In this document: positions 21,411 to 30,994 of the stretch, piece by piece | How positions within the stretch are numbered: position 1 is the stretch's first letter | Layout of the letters: the number at the start of each line of letters is the position of its first letter | Assembly: GCF_005083845.1 (NCBI RefSeq) | Contig: NZ_CP034894.1 | Location: forward strand, 62,001 to 126,000 | Length of the DNA: 64,000 bases | Direction: 5' to 3' | DNA from: Buchnera aphidicola (Aphis helianthi) | GTDB taxonomy: Bacteria > Pseudomonadota > Gammaproteobacteria > Enterobacterales > Enterobacteriaceae | Notes under the pieces: model-generated | Databases searched by the model: none | What the model was told of the DNA's origin: nothing | The model's input: only the letters and a program-made list of their open reading frames with translations | Translations under genes and position numbers: made by a program

Positions 21411-21858
21411 ACTAAAAAAAAAACCTAATTTTGACAAAATTGATCGTGTTATTCAAAGTAGTAACAATGATATAGATAACAATGATATAGATAACAATGA
21501 TATAGATAACAATGATATAGATAACAATGATATAGATAACAATGATATAGATAACAATGATATAGATAATTCTAAAGAAAAAAAATCTGTTAAATCTGAA
21601 GAAATATTAAATAATAAAAAAATAATATTTGATATACCAATCAATATAACTATAGAATTAGGTAGATCAAAAATAAAAATAAAAGAACTATTAAATTTTT
21701 CTAAAGGAAGTATGTTTATCTTAAATAGACAAAAAGAAGATCCTTTAAAAATTTTTGCGAATGGTAAATTAGTTGCATTTGGTGAAGTTGTTATCTCAGA
21801 TAATACTTATGGTATACGAATTATTAGTATCAAAAACTCTTTAAATACTATGAATTAA
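21403..21858 (+). CDS. fliN: Flagellar C-ring protein FliN with an internal NNDID repeat
   Basis: FliN forms the base of the C ring and docks FliH-FliI for export. I start at the ATG at 21403, which has AGGAG 7 bases upstream, giving 151 residues (E. coli 137). Residues 21-55 are seven copies of NNDID, encoded by a perfect DNA repeat. They lie in the flexible N-terminal arm before the conserved C-terminal SpoA domain ([20 protein letters not shown], then [11 protein letters not shown]). The repeat is acidic and low-complexity, so it probably only lengthens the arm. The start overlaps the fliM end. Confidence 0.95.
   Translation: MNKLKKKPNFDKIDRVIQSSNNDIDNNDIDNNDIDNNDIDNNDIDNNDIDNNDIDNSKEKKSVKSEEILNNKKIIFDIPINITIELGRSKIKIKELLNFSKGSMFILNRQKEDPLKIFANGKLVAFGEVVISDNTYGIRIISIKNSLNTMN
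21463..21567 (+). repeat. 15-bp minisatellite, seven copies, inside fliN
   Basis: The unit AACAATGATATAGAT is repeated seven times in tandem with no base differences between copies. The length is a multiple of three, so copy-number change keeps the reading frame. It encodes NNDID repeats. Confidence 0.97.
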
Positions 21859-21871
21859 AAATTTAAATTTT

Positions 21872-23011
21872 ATGAAAAACAATATTGAATCACAGTTAGC
21901 ATTGAACAATTCTCCATTAGAATTTAATAGTATAAATTTTTTTCACATAGCTAGTTCGTTAGGACAAATAATATTACTAATATTAGTTTTAAGTTGGATA
22001 GCAAAAAAAATTTCATTTATAAAAAACAATAAAAAAAAATCTTATATAAACATTATAGAAAGAACGTCAATAGGATCTAACGAATCTATTATTGTAGTAG
22101 ATGTAAAAGAGGTAAAATTGATATTAGGGGTTACAAAAACTAAAATTACTCATCTATATACATTAAAATCTCAATTAAAAGACGAGTTACCTAATAAAGA
22201 AGAAAATATTATGTTACCAAAAAAAAATTTTCATGATTCTTTTAAAAATTTAACTAAAATTTTTTTAAAAAAAATAATTTTCTATCGAACCATTCCATTT
22301 GTATTTTTTTTATTATTTTGTCCCTTAGTTTATGCTGATATACCTGGTCCAATAATTCATAATTTTAGTAATGGCACCCAAACTTGGTCTTTGCCGATAC
22401 AAACCTTAGTTTTTTTAACTGCACTTACTTTTCTTCCAGCTTTTCTTTTAATGATGACTAGTTTTACTCGAATTATTATTGTTTTTGGATTACTTAGAAA
22501 TGCCTTGGGAACTCCATATGCGCCACCTAATCAAATATTATTGGGTTTGTCACTTTTTTTGACTTTTTTTATCATGTCTCCTACTTTTGAAAAAGTTTAT
22601 CAAGAAGCGTATCTCCCATTTAGCAAAGAAAAAATTAATATGGATGAAGCTATTTTAAAAGGTTCAATACCATTGAAAAAATTCATGCTAAATCAAACAA
22701 GGACATCAGATTTAGAAGTGTTTTCAAAAATAGCACATATTTCTTATTATAAAAATAAAAATGATATACCTATGCGTATTTTATTACCTTCATTTATTAC
22801 AAGTGAATTAAAAACGGCATTTCAAATTGGTTTTACTATTTTTATACCTTTTTTAATTATCGATTTAGTTGTTGCTAGTGTTTTAATGGCACTTGGTATG
22901 ATGATGGTTCCGCCTTCAACAATCTCATTGCCTTTCAAGCTAATGTTATTTGTATTAGTAGATGGTTGGCAATTATTGGTAACTTCGCTATCGCAAAGTT
23001 TCAACATATAA
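21872..23011 (+). CDS. fliP: FliO-FliP fusion, flagellar export gate protein
   Basis: Residues 1 to about 115 are FliO-like: a membrane helix near 28-45, then a cytoplasmic part with [19 protein letters not shown]. Residues 140-379 are FliP: a signal-peptide-like helix ending VYA before DIPGP (155/156), then the highly conserved core with [25 protein letters not shown] and the final [16 protein letters not shown]. coli has separate FliO (121 residues) and FliP (245 residues, cleaved signal). Here there is no stop or start between them. FliO leaves its C terminus in the cytoplasm and the FliP signal starts there, so the topology is compatible and signal peptidase could split the fusion. Confidence 0.95.
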   Translation: MKNNIESQLALNNSPLEFNSINFFHIASSLGQIILLILVLSWIAKKISFIKNNKKKSYINIIERTSIGSNESIIVVDVKEVKLILGVTKTKITHLYTLKSQLKDELPNKEENIMLPKKNFHDSFKNLTKIFLKKIIFYRTIPFVFFLLFCPLVYADIPGPIIHNFSNGTQTWSLPIQTLVFLTALTFLPAFLLMMTSFTRIIIVFGLLRNALGTPYAPPNQILLGLSLFLTFFIMSPTFEKVYQEAYLPFSKEKINMDEAILKGSIPLKKFMLNQTRTSDLEVFSKIAHISYYKNKNDIPMRILLPSFITSELKTAFQIGFTIFIPFLIIDLVVASVLMALGMMMVPPSTISLPFKLMLFVLVDGWQLLVTSLSQSFNI

Positions 23012-23029
23012 TTCTTAATGGAATTGTTT

Positions 23030-23299
23030 ATGACTCCTGAATATATAATGGTTTTATTTAGTCAAGCTATGAAAGTTGCATTAATGATTGCATCTCCATT
23101 ATTGTTATCTGCTTTAATAAGTGGCTTGATTATTAGTATATTACAAGCAGCTACACAAGTAAATGAACAAACTCTTTCATTTATTCCTAAAATAATTTCT
23201 ATTTTAGCAACAATTGCTTTACTTGGTCCTTGGATGTTGGGTGTTATGTTAGATTATATGCATAACTTATTTAATAATATACCAGTAATTATAAAATAA
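23030..23299 (+). CDS. fliQ: Flagellar export gate protein FliQ
   Basis: FliQ is a small two-helix membrane subunit of the FliPQR export gate. I start at the ATG at 23030 (MTPEYIMVLFSQAMKVAL), which matches E. coli and has GGA upstream, giving 89 residues as in E. coli. The motif LISILQAATQVNEQTLSF is nearly identical to the family. The stop overlaps the fliR start by one base (TAATG). Confidence 0.97.
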   Translation: MTPEYIMVLFSQAMKVALMIASPLLLSALISGLIISILQAATQVNEQTLSFIPKIISILATIALLGPWMLGVMLDYMHNLFNNIPVIIK

Positions 23300-24066
23300 T
23301 GTTAACATTTAATAACTTACAACTAATAACGATTATAAGCAATTTTTTTTGGCCTTTAGTACGTATTTTAGCATTTTTTTCAACTGTGCCAATTTTTAAT
23401 GATCAGCATATAAATCGAAAAACTAAAATAGTTTTATCTATATTAATTAGTTGGATAATATTACCATTTTTACCGAAAGTAAATATAGAACTATTTTCTT
23501 TTATTGGTTTATTGCTTTTATTAGAACAAATTTTAATTGGTATTATTTTGGGATTTACTTGTCAATTTTTGTTTGCTACAATTAATTTTGCAGGAGAATT
23601 AATAGGATTACAAATGGGTTTATCTTTTGCCACGTTTTTTAATGCAAATAATAATATTGGTATTTCTGTTATATCTCGTTTATTAAATATTTTAATGTTA
23701 TCTTTCTTTTTATCAATTAATGTTCATCTTTATTTAATATCTATATTAATTAATAGCTTTCACAGTATACCAATTAATATTATTTTTTTTAAAAGTAATA
23801 TTTTTTTTGTTTTACTAAAATTTTCTAGTAGCATTTTTTTAAATAGCATAATGTTTGTGCTGCCAATTATGATTTTTTTATTATTATCTAATATAATAAT
23901 GAGTATTTTAAATCGTTTGTCTCCGCAAATATCTATTTTCTCTATTGGTTTTCCTTTGAATTTATTAATAGGATTAGTAGTATTATATTATTTAATATCT
24001 ATTTCTTTTCCTATTTTTAACAAATTATTACATCAATTAACTTCATTTTTATTTTATACTTTTTAA
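23299..24066 (+). CDS. fliR: Flagellar export gate protein FliR
   Basis: FliR completes the FliPQR gate in the centre of the MS ring. It is 255 residues (E. coli 261) and almost entirely membrane helices. The conserved segments are the IFNDQHINRKTKIVLSI region, the helix with GELIGLQMGLSFATFFN, and the late SPQISIFSIGFPLNLLIG. It is the last gene of the flagellar cluster, followed by a strong hairpin. Confidence 0.97.
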   Translation: MLTFNNLQLITIISNFFWPLVRILAFFSTVPIFNDQHINRKTKIVLSILISWIILPFLPKVNIELFSFIGLLLLLEQILIGIILGFTCQFLFATINFAGELIGLQMGLSFATFFNANNNIGISVISRLLNILMLSFFLSINVHLYLISILINSFHSIPINIIFFKSNIFFVLLKFSSSIFLNSIMFVLPIMIFLLLSNIIMSILNRLSPQISIFSIGFPLNLLIGLVVLYYLISISFPIFNKLLHQLTSFLFYTF

Positions 24067-24124
24067 CTATTATAGTTAATATTGTGAAATTTTATCAATA
24101 CTTTAAAGTATATTAAATTATTTA

Positions 24125-24155
24125 TAAAGTATAATTTATATTAAATTATACTTTA
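24125..24155. terminator. Bidirectional terminator between fliR and rpmG
   Basis: A perfect 13-bp inverted repeat, TAAAGTATAATTT with its complement, around a 5-base loop. It lies midway between the convergent fliR and rpmG genes. The stem is A+T-rich but long. Confidence 0.65.
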
Positions 24156-24186
24156 GTTTAGTTGTTAAATTTTATTTAAAATTTTT

Positions 24187-24354
24187 TTATTTAATTTTTC
24201 CTTCATTATATAATACATGTTTACGAATAATTGGATCATATTTTTTAAATACCAACTTATCAGGTGTATTTCTTTTGTTTTTAGTAGTAGTATAATAATG
24301 CCCTGATCCTGAAGAAGAAATCATTTTTATTTTTTCTCTACTTTTTTTTGCCAT
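24187..24354 (-). CDS. rpmG: 50S ribosomal protein L33
   Basis: A 55-residue protein beginning [20 protein letters not shown] and ending LYNEGKIK, which matches E. coli L33 throughout. One residue of the E. coli TTTKNKR stretch is missing (TTKNKR). It lies 10 bases after rpmB on the same strand, the rpmBG pair of E. coli. Confidence 0.97.
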   Translation of the reverse strand: MAKKSREKIKMISSSGSGHYYTTTKNKRNTPDKLVFKKYDPIIRKHVLYNEGKIK

Positions 24355-24364
24355 ATTATAACCC

Positions 24365-24592
24365 TTATTTTTTATTTTTCATTTTTTGTATAATTGATTC
24401 TATTCCATTTTTATCAATACAACGCATTCCATTAACAGATACACGCAATTTAATAAATTTTTTTTGTTCTGGAACCCAAAAACGATGATTTTGAATATTT
24501 GGTAAGAATTTTCTTTTTGTTGCATTTAAAGCGTGTGATCTATTATTACCAATCATTCGTTTTTTTCCTGTAACTTGACATATACGAGACAT
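24365..24592 (-). CDS. rpmB: 50S ribosomal protein L28
   Basis: A 75-residue protein (E. coli 78) beginning [20 protein letters not shown], with the family segment [19 protein letters not shown]. It forms an operon with rpmG and has TAGGAG just upstream of the start. The E. coli partner gene dfp is not upstream; a tamB-like gene diverges instead. Confidence 0.97.
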   Translation of the reverse strand: MSRICQVTGKKRMIGNNRSHALNATKRKFLPNIQNHRFWVPEQKKFIKLRVSVNGMRCIDKNGIESIIQKMKNKK

Positions 24593-24703
24593 ATAAAATT
24601 TCTCCTAGAATTTCATTTTTTTAAAATACGAAAATTTTTATTTATATTAATATATAGTTTTATATTTAAAAGTATTAATCAATATTTAATTAGGATCTCT
24701 TAT

Positions 24704-27397
24704 ATGAATATATGTCAGAGATATTTATCTAAATCTTTGATTTTTTTATCTAGTATATTGTTTTTAATAGTATTTCTCCTAGAAAGTAATTTTGGATTTA
24801 AATTATTTTTTAATGTCACTAATTATTTTTTCTGGGGATTAAAAACAGAAGAAATATCAGGTAATTGGCGTGATTTTACATTAAAAAACATTACTTGTAA
24901 TGTTTTTGGAGTATATATTAAAGCTACTAATGTTCATATATTAATTGATCCAATATCTTTATTTAAAGTAAATAAAATTTTTAAAAAAATTGAAACAAAA
25001 AATTTAATTTTTTCATTTAATAAAAATAATTTATTCTCTACAGAAAAAAAATATTTAAAAAAAAATATATTAGAAAAAAATATTTTTTTTAATAATTCTA
25101 TTATTTTAAAAAAAATTTATGCTGATAAAATTTTATTAAAATTAAATAATATGAATATACTTTTATTTAATGTTTTTAGTGGATTAAAGTTAATTAATAA
25201 TAATTTAACTATATTTCGTAGCCATATTAATTTAATTACATTAAAGTTTAAAAAACATCATCAACAATATTTTTTACATAAAAAAAATTTTATTGATAAA
25301 AAACATATAAACAATTTTTTATCTTGTCTTTTAGATAATAAAAAAGTTTTATTACCAATAAATTTAAATTTAACATCTATCAAATGTCAAAAAATAAAAC
25401 TTTTTCATTATCAATTTAACAATATTTTGTTTCAAGGTATTATTAATAATCAATTGATATTTAAATTAAAATTTAATAATTTTTTTAAATTTAGTTTATA
25501 TGGAAAAGTATTATTAAATAGTTTAAGTCATCCTATGTATATTAATTTAAATATTCATCGTTTTTTATTTCCAATTAAAAAAAATTTAATATTTACCTCA
25601 AAAAAATTTAATTTAATTTTAAAAGGAACATTTAATAATTATTATTTATCATTAAAAAATATTATTAATATTTCAAATATGCCGTCAGTTTTTATAAATA
25701 TTTTTGGTAATGGTCATTTAACAAATATTTATTTAAATAAAATTTGTTGTATTCCATTTGTAAAAAAAGTTAAAAATAATAAATTAATTAATTTACAAAA
25801 AGAAAATTATAATCGATATATTTCTCAATTAATAGGAAATATTAATATATCGAGTAATTTTCATAACAATATAAATAGTATTAACATTCCTAGTTTTAAT
25901 ATAAAAACAAATATAGTAAATAGAAAATTATTAATACTAGGGGCTTTATATTATAATCAAATAAATAATATTAAAATACCTAAAATAAATTTTTTTTCAG
26001 GGAAAAATAAAGGATTTATATCAGGTTCAATATCAAAAATAATTAATATTAATTCGTCTATTAATGCTAATAATTTAGATTATTTTATACCTAATTTAAA
26101 AGGAGCAATTACAGCTACATTAAATATATATGGTCTTTATTTTTCACCTATTTTTTCTGGTTTAGTTTTAGGAGAAAAATTAAATTGGAAAAATATGATA
26201 TATTTAAATAGTATTAAAATGTTGATTAATATGAATTCGGAAAAAAATTGTAAAAAAGATATTTTTCTTGTTATTAAAAAAATCAAGTTTTTTAAATATT
26301 ATCTAGATTTTTTAAAATTAAAGATTAATTGGGATAATACAAACCAAAAATGTTATTTATTTTTAAAAAATAAAAATTTAAGTATAAATTTTATGCTGAA
26401 TGGAAAATTAAATTATCGAACAGGAATTTGGAGAGGAACTTTTAATAAAATAAATATTTTAAGTTTTAATAAAAAATGGGTTATAAATCAAAATCCTGTT
26501 GTATTTTTTTATAATAATAAAAACATGCAAATAAATAAAAAAAATAAAAACACACATAAAAACTATATTTTTTCTATAATAAATAAAATTAAAAAATCTG
26601 TACTTTCATCTGTTTTTAATTCATCTATTAATTTTAAAACTAATTTGTTTTTCAAAATAAATTTTAAATCAAGAAAAAAACAATCTTCTAATATAAAAGT
26701 TTTTTTATATAATAGTAATGTAAAATTGCAAAAAAAAATAAAAGATACAATTTTTACAAAAAAAATATCTTCTTTACAATTATATATTCATTTTAAAAAA
26801 AATAAAATTTTAACTCAGTGGTTAATATATCCATTAAAAAACAAAAATAATAAATTATTTGGATTTTTAAATATTTATAATTATTTTGATAAAAATAATA
26901 TAAAAGGGAAATATTTTTTATTTAATTTTCCTTGTTCTATTTTAAATTTTTTTATTTTAAATTCTACAAAAGTAAAAGGAAAATGTACCGGGAATATAAA
27001 ATTTTCTGGAACTTTATATCAGCCTCATATATTGGCTGATATTCATTTAAAAAATTTTTACATTAAAAGTAATAAGATATCACAGTATATTATTTTATTT
27101 TTTTATCCTTCTTTAAGTTTAATTAAATATGTAAAGATAAATCAATTAATTTTTATAAAGCAAGGAGATGTATTATTTCAATTACATTTCAATTCAAAAA
27201 GTAATATTCTTAGTTTTATAGAATGGAATATTTTTTTTAATAGTAATCAAATGCTTTTTTTTATATTTCCAAATATTAAATTAAATTTGTTTTCTCAATT
27301 AAGTTTACATTATTGTTTATCTAAATATGATTTAATTGGATATTTAAAATCTTTTTTATTTTATTTTAAAATTAATGAAAAAAATTTTGTTTTTTAA
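24704..27397 (+). CDS. tamB: TamB-like (YtfN, AsmA-like) envelope protein, shortened
   Basis: TamB is anchored in the inner membrane and spans the periplasm as a long beta-taco, moving lipids or helping outer-membrane assembly with TamA. I start at the ATG at 24704, with AGGA upstream and an immediate membrane anchor (SLIFLSSILFLIVFLLE), giving 897 residues (E. coli 1259). The first domain matches TamB at GNWRDFTLKNI followed by GVYIKATNVHILID. A later GKCTGNIKFSGTLYQPHILA resembles the family's repeats. It appears to end before the conserved C-terminal TamB domain. It lies next to ppa as in E. coli. No tamA is in this window. The sequence is diverged and very Asn/Lys/Ile-rich. Confidence 0.8.
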   Translation: MNICQRYLSKSLIFLSSILFLIVFLLESNFGFKLFFNVTNYFFWGLKTEEISGNWRDFTLKNITCNVFGVYIKATNVHILIDPISLFKVNKIFKKIETKNLIFSFNKNNLFSTEKKYLKKNILEKNIFFNNSIILKKIYADKILLKLNNMNILLFNVFSGLKLINNNLTIFRSHINLITLKFKKHHQQYFLHKKNFIDKKHINNFLSCLLDNKKVLLPINLNLTSIKCQKIKLFHYQFNNILFQGIINNQLIFKLKFNNFFKFSLYGKVLLNSLSHPMYINLNIHRFLFPIKKNLIFTSKKFNLILKGTFNNYYLSLKNIINISNMPSVFINIFGNGHLTNIYLNKICCIPFVKKVKNNKLINLQKENYNRYISQLIGNINISSNFHNNINSINIPSFNIKTNIVNRKLLILGALYYNQINNIKIPKINFFSGKNKGFISGSISKIININSSINANNLDYFIPNLKGAITATLNIYGLYFSPIFSGLVLGEKLNWKNMIYLNSIKMLINMNSEKNCKKDIFLVIKKIKFFKYYLDFLKLKINWDNTNQKCYLFLKNKNLSINFMLNGKLNYRTGIWRGTFNKINILSFNKKWVINQNPVVFFYNNKNMQINKKNKNTHKNYIFSIINKIKKSVLSSVFNSSINFKTNLFFKINFKSRKKQSSNIKVFLYNSNVKLQKKIKDTIFTKKISSLQLYIHFKKNKILTQWLIYPLKNKNNKLFGFLNIYNYFDKNNIKGKYFLFNFPCSILNFFILNSTKVKGKCTGNIKFSGTLYQPHILADIHLKNFYIKSNKISQYIILFFYPSLSLIKYVKINQLIFIKQGDVLFQLHFNSKSNILSFIEWNIFFNSNQMLFFIFPNIKLNLFSQLSLHYCLSKYDLIGYLKSFLFYFKINEKNFVF

Positions 27398-27402
27398 AAA
27401 AT

Positions 27403-27942
27403 TTAAATAGTTTTTTTATTTTTAAATCGATTATATGCTGAACTAATCTCTAGTTTTGCAGATTTATGATTTTCCCATCCTATAATTTTTGTCCATTTTT
27501 CTTTTTCTAGTTTTTTATAATATTTAAAAAAATGTTCTATTTGTTTTTTTAACAATTCTGATATATCTGAGATATCATTAATATATTTATATGTTTGACA
27601 AATTTTACTTTTTGGTACAGCGATAATTTTAGCATCATCTCCTGATTCATCTTTCATTTGAAGCATTCCAATAGGTTTGCAGTGAATAACAGAATGAGAT
27701 TGTATGGGATATGGTGATGGTATTAAAACGTCTAAAGGATCTCCATCCATAGATAACGTTTGATTAATATATCCATAATTACAAGGATAAAACATAGGTG
27801 TAGGTATGAACCGATCTACAAAAAGTAAACCTGATTTTTTATCTACTTCATATTTAATAGGAGATGAATTAGATGCTATTTCAATGATAACATATATATC
27901 ATTTGGTATATTATCACCTGCAATAATTTTATTATAATTCAT
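27403..27942 (-). CDS. ppa: Inorganic pyrophosphatase
   Basis: Ppa hydrolyses pyrophosphate and so pulls DNA, RNA and aminoacyl-tRNA synthesis forward. It is 179 residues (E. coli 176), with the metal-binding motif DGDPLDVL and the FYPCNYGYI and DESGDDAKIIAVP segments. It is convergent with the tamB-like gene, with only 5 bases between the stops. Confidence 0.97.
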   Translation of the reverse strand: MNYNKIIAGDNIPNDIYVIIEIASNSSPIKYEVDKKSGLLFVDRFIPTPMFYPCNYGYINQTLSMDGDPLDVLIPSPYPIQSHSVIHCKPIGMLQMKDESGDDAKIIAVPKSKICQTYKYINDISDISELLKKQIEHFFKYYKKLEKEKWTKIIGWENHKSAKLEISSAYNRFKNKKTI

Positions 27943-28152
27943 TAATAGTTACCTTTTTATATTTTAAAAATATTTTATTGATATTGAATTTTAATAAACA
28001 TTATTTATAAAATATATAAAATTAAATAAATATTATTTATTTTAAAAAAGTAATTTATTTTAAAGTAATTATTTTTATATAGTTATTTCTAGAATAATAT
28101 TAATATATCTTACTTTTACTGATATATTATATATATTATTAAGGAGTTACAA

Positions 28153-29496
28153 ATGAAATTAATAAATCAGATTAAAACTGAGGAAAATTTACTGATAAAT
28201 GCAGTAAATAATACTTTACAATTAGCTAAAAAAACAATTTCTTGTTCTGTTGAAGTTTTTGTTAAAAAAACAATAGGCATTAATATTAATATTAGAAATA
28301 ATATTGTAGAAAATATAGAATTTAATAGTGATGGAGCATTATTTATTACTGTTTATAATAAGTTTTCTAAAGGTAGTGTCTCATCTAGAGATTTTAGTAT
28401 TAATGGTATTAAAAAAATGTTAGAAATTGCTATTGATATTTCTAAACATTCGTCTTCTGATTTTTTTGTAGGATTACCAGATATAAGATTATTATGTTTT
28501 CATGCTAATAATCTTGATTTATTTCATCCTTCTGAACTAGATATAAAAAAAGGAATTAATTTCGCTTCTCTTGTAGAACAAGAAGCATTTAAATTTGACA
28601 AAAGAATTGTAAATAGTGAAGGAAGTTTTTTTAGCAATCATGTTACTATAAATGTTTTTGGAAATAGTTTAGGAATGCTAGAAAAATATAAATCTACTCT
28701 TTATTCCGCTTATAACTGTATGATTGCAAAAGAAAATAATGTAATGCAAAGGGATTTTTATTATTCTACTTCTAGAAAGATAGAAAATTTAGAAAAACCT
28801 GATATTTTAGGTAAAAAAACTGCTAAACGTGCTGTTTCTAGATTAGGTTCTAGAAAAATTAATACTATAAAATCTTCAATTATATTTTCAAGAGAGATAG
28901 CTTCTACTTTTTTTTCTTATCTTATTGCAGCAATTAGTGGTGATAATGTTTATCGTAAATCTACGTTTTTACTTTATGATTTACAAAAAAAAATTTTTCC
29001 TACTTGGTTAAACATTATAGAAAAACCTGACATTCTACAAGGATTAGGTAGTAAACCATTTGACAATGAAGGCGTAAAAACAAATGAAAAATATATCATT
29101 AAGAATGGTATATTAAAAACATGGTTACTTAATAGTTATAATGCTCGTAGATTAGGATTAATTAGCACTGGAAATGCTGGAGGTATTTATAACTGGTTAA
29201 TTTCAAATCAAAATATATTATTTCAAGATTTACTAGCAAATATGAAAACTGGATTATTAGTAACTGAATTAATGGGGCAAGGAGTAGATATTGTTAGCGG
29301 AAATTATTCTCAAGGTGCAATAGGTTTTTGGATTGAAAATGGAAAGATTCAATATCCAGTAAATGAAGTTACTATATCTGGAAATTTAAGAAATATATGG
29401 AATAATATTTTAAGCATTAGTAATGATATTGATATTCGAAATAACATTCAATGTGGTTCTATATTGATATCTGAAATGCAGATTTCAGGAAAATAA
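28153..29496 (+). CDS. pmbA: Metalloprotease subunit PmbA (TldE)
   Basis: PmbA/TldE forms a heterodimeric protease with TldD, known from microcin B17 maturation and CcdA degradation. It is 447 residues (E. coli 450). The N-terminal domain with [10 protein letters not shown] and the C-terminal domain with [12 protein letters not shown] and [20 protein letters not shown] are typical. It has a strong ribosome-binding site (AAGGAG) 7 bases before the ATG. TldD is not in this window. The role in a symbiont is unknown. Confidence 0.95.
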   Translation: MKLINQIKTEENLLINAVNNTLQLAKKTISCSVEVFVKKTIGININIRNNIVENIEFNSDGALFITVYNKFSKGSVSSRDFSINGIKKMLEIAIDISKHSSSDFFVGLPDIRLLCFHANNLDLFHPSELDIKKGINFASLVEQEAFKFDKRIVNSEGSFFSNHVTINVFGNSLGMLEKYKSTLYSAYNCMIAKENNVMQRDFYYSTSRKIENLEKPDILGKKTAKRAVSRLGSRKINTIKSSIIFSREIASTFFSYLIAAISGDNVYRKSTFLLYDLQKKIFPTWLNIIEKPDILQGLGSKPFDNEGVKTNEKYIIKNGILKTWLLNSYNARRLGLISTGNAGGIYNWLISNQNILFQDLLANMKTGLLVTELMGQGVDIVSGNYSQGAIGFWIENGKIQYPVNEVTISGNLRNIWNNILSISNDIDIRNNIQCGSILISEMQISGK

Positions 29497-29532
29497 TTTT
29501 TTTATTTTATTTTTTAAAACGTAAGTTAAATA

Positions 29533-29558
29533 AAAAGGTAATAAATTTATTACCTTTT
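29533..29558. terminator. Palindromic terminator between pmbA and rnpB
   Basis: A perfect 26-base palindrome (AAAAGGTAATAAA and its complement) ending in TTTT. It lies between the convergent pmbA gene and the 3' end of rnpB and could end both. Confidence 0.8.
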
Positions 29559-29601
29559 GAATAGTTTTATTATCTTGTATAATTATGATTATTTTATATA
29601 A

Positions 29602-29959
29602 GAAGTTGACTGATAAGCCGGGTTCTGTATTTAACAGTCATTTATCTAGATTAGCAATTACTTGCTAATTCAAGCAGTCTACCCAGGTTTTTTTGTAGTA
29701 CGAGCAATACCTAATAACCTATATTTGACTTTGCTCCAGGTGGAGTTTACCATGCCATAAATTGTCGCCAATTATGCGGTGTGCTCTTACCACGCCTTTT
29801 CACCCTTTCCATTTTTATATATTTATTATGGTGGTTTTTTTTCTGTTGCACTAGTCATAAGTTTACACTTTCCAGGTATTACCTGGCACCTTGCTCTATG
29901 GAGCCCGGACTTTCCTCTCTTTAGTAAACAACTAAACAGCGACTGTTTTAGTCAACTTC
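29602..29959 (-). ncRNA. rnpB: RNase P RNA
   Basis: The catalytic RNA of RNase P, which removes tRNA 5' leaders. It is about 358 bases (E. coli 377). The P1 helix is formed by GAAGTTGACT at the 5' end and AGTCAACTTC at the 3' end. Conserved blocks include GAGGAAAGTCCGGGC near the 5' end and ACAGAACCCGGCTTA near the 3' end (read on the minus strand). Stem sequences are far richer in G+C than the surroundings. It is convergent with pmbA. Short open frames across this region are not genes. Confidence 0.96.
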
Positions 29960-29967
29960 TTAAAAAC

Positions 29968-29996
29968 ATTATATATTATTTAAATAAAAATGTCAT
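29968..29996 (-). promoter_or_regulatory. rnpB promoter overlapping the rsmI stop codon
   Basis: On the minus strand ATGACA (-35), a 17-base spacer and a perfect TATAAT (-10) lie 8 bases before the RNase P RNA 5' end. The TGA inside the -35 box is the stop codon of rsmI. Confidence 0.85.
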
Positions 29997-30850
29997 TTTT
30001 CTTCTTTTTTTATTGCATATTGATATAAAATATTTTTATTAATTTTATGAATTTTAGAAGTAATAAATACTGATTGTTTTAATGATAAAATATTTCTTAA
30101 TATTGTAAAAGTATTAATTATTTTTTCTGAAATATTAATGTTTTTCAATTCTTTATAACCATCTATAATAATAACATTTTCTCCTTTGTTATAACGATTT
30201 TGATCCTCTTTGATCCAAGAAAGTATTAATTCAGCTTTATTCCCATAAATTATCTCCCATTTTTTTGTTATTTCTCTAGCAATTACTATATGTCTATTTT
30301 TTCCAATTTCATTTATTATATCTTTAATACTTTCAATTATTCTATGTTTTGATTCATAAAAAATCATTGTTCGTTTTTCTTTTTTTAAAGAGTGTAATAA
30401 ATCACATCTTGATTTTTTTTTAGAAGGAAGAAATCCCTCATAACAAAAACGATGAGTAGATATACCAGAAGCACTCAATGCAGTAATAGCAGCACACGGA
30501 CCAGGAAGAGGAATGATTTGAATATTTAATACATGACATTGTTTTATTAATAAATATCCTGGATCATTAATTACTGGAGTTCCAGCACTAGATACTAAAG
30601 CAATTGTATTGCCTTTTTTTAATTTTTTAATTAAATCATTATTTTTTTGAACTTCATTATTTTTATTAAAAGATGTTAAGGTATTTTTAATCTTAAAATA
30701 TTTTAATAAAATATTAGTATGTTTAATATTTTCACAAGCTATTAGATCAACTTCTTTTAATATTTGTAAAGCCCGATAAGTAATATCAAATAAATTACCA
30801 ATAGGTGTTGGTACAATATAAAGAATTCCAGTTTTTTTTAATAAACTCAC
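29993..30850 (-). CDS. rsmI: 16S rRNA (cytidine1402-2'-O)-methyltransferase RsmI
   Basis: RsmI uses S-adenosylmethionine to methylate the ribose of C1402 in the decoding centre of 16S rRNA. It is 285 residues (E. coli 286). The family segments YIVPTPIGNLFDITYRAL, LVSSAGTPVINDPGY and LPGPCAAITALSASG are intact. The gene (old name yraL) is divergent from fabB. Its last codons overlap the rnpB promoter. Confidence 0.95.
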   Translation of the reverse strand: MSLLKKTGILYIVPTPIGNLFDITYRALQILKEVDLIACENIKHTNILLKYFKIKNTLTSFNKNNEVQKNNDLIKKLKKGNTIALVSSAGTPVINDPGYLLIKQCHVLNIQIIPLPGPCAAITALSASGISTHRFCYEGFLPSKKKSRCDLLHSLKKEKRTMIFYESKHRIIESIKDIINEIGKNRHIVIAREITKKWEIIYGNKAELILSWIKEDQNRYNKGENVIIIDGYKELKNINISEKIINTFTILRNILSLKQSVFITSKIHKINKNILYQYAIKKEEK

Positions 30851-30994
30851 TTTTTTTGTCCAAATATATTTTATATTTATTTTTATAGAAAATAAATTAT
30901 CTGAAAAACAATTAATTATTTATTATATAAATAATATCAAATTTAATCTTTTTTATATCGCATTTAAAAAATTTATTATTGATAAGGAATATAA

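Noticed and set aside
21463..21567. Possible CRISPR-like array
   Set aside because: The copies are directly adjacent with no spacers, and they encode part of FliN.
21453..21644. A minus-strand frame made of repeated SLLSI units
   Set aside because: It is the complement of the fliN minisatellite; a 15-bp repeat keeps all frames open.
24575..24703. 43-codon extension of the TamB-like protein overlapping the rpmB start
   Set aside because: It has no similarity to TamB, whose membrane anchor begins right after the ATG at 24704 with its own AGGA site.
29779..30042. An 87-codon plus-strand open frame
   Set aside because: It lies over the antisense of RNase P RNA and the end of rsmI, and its sequence has no protein character beyond chance.
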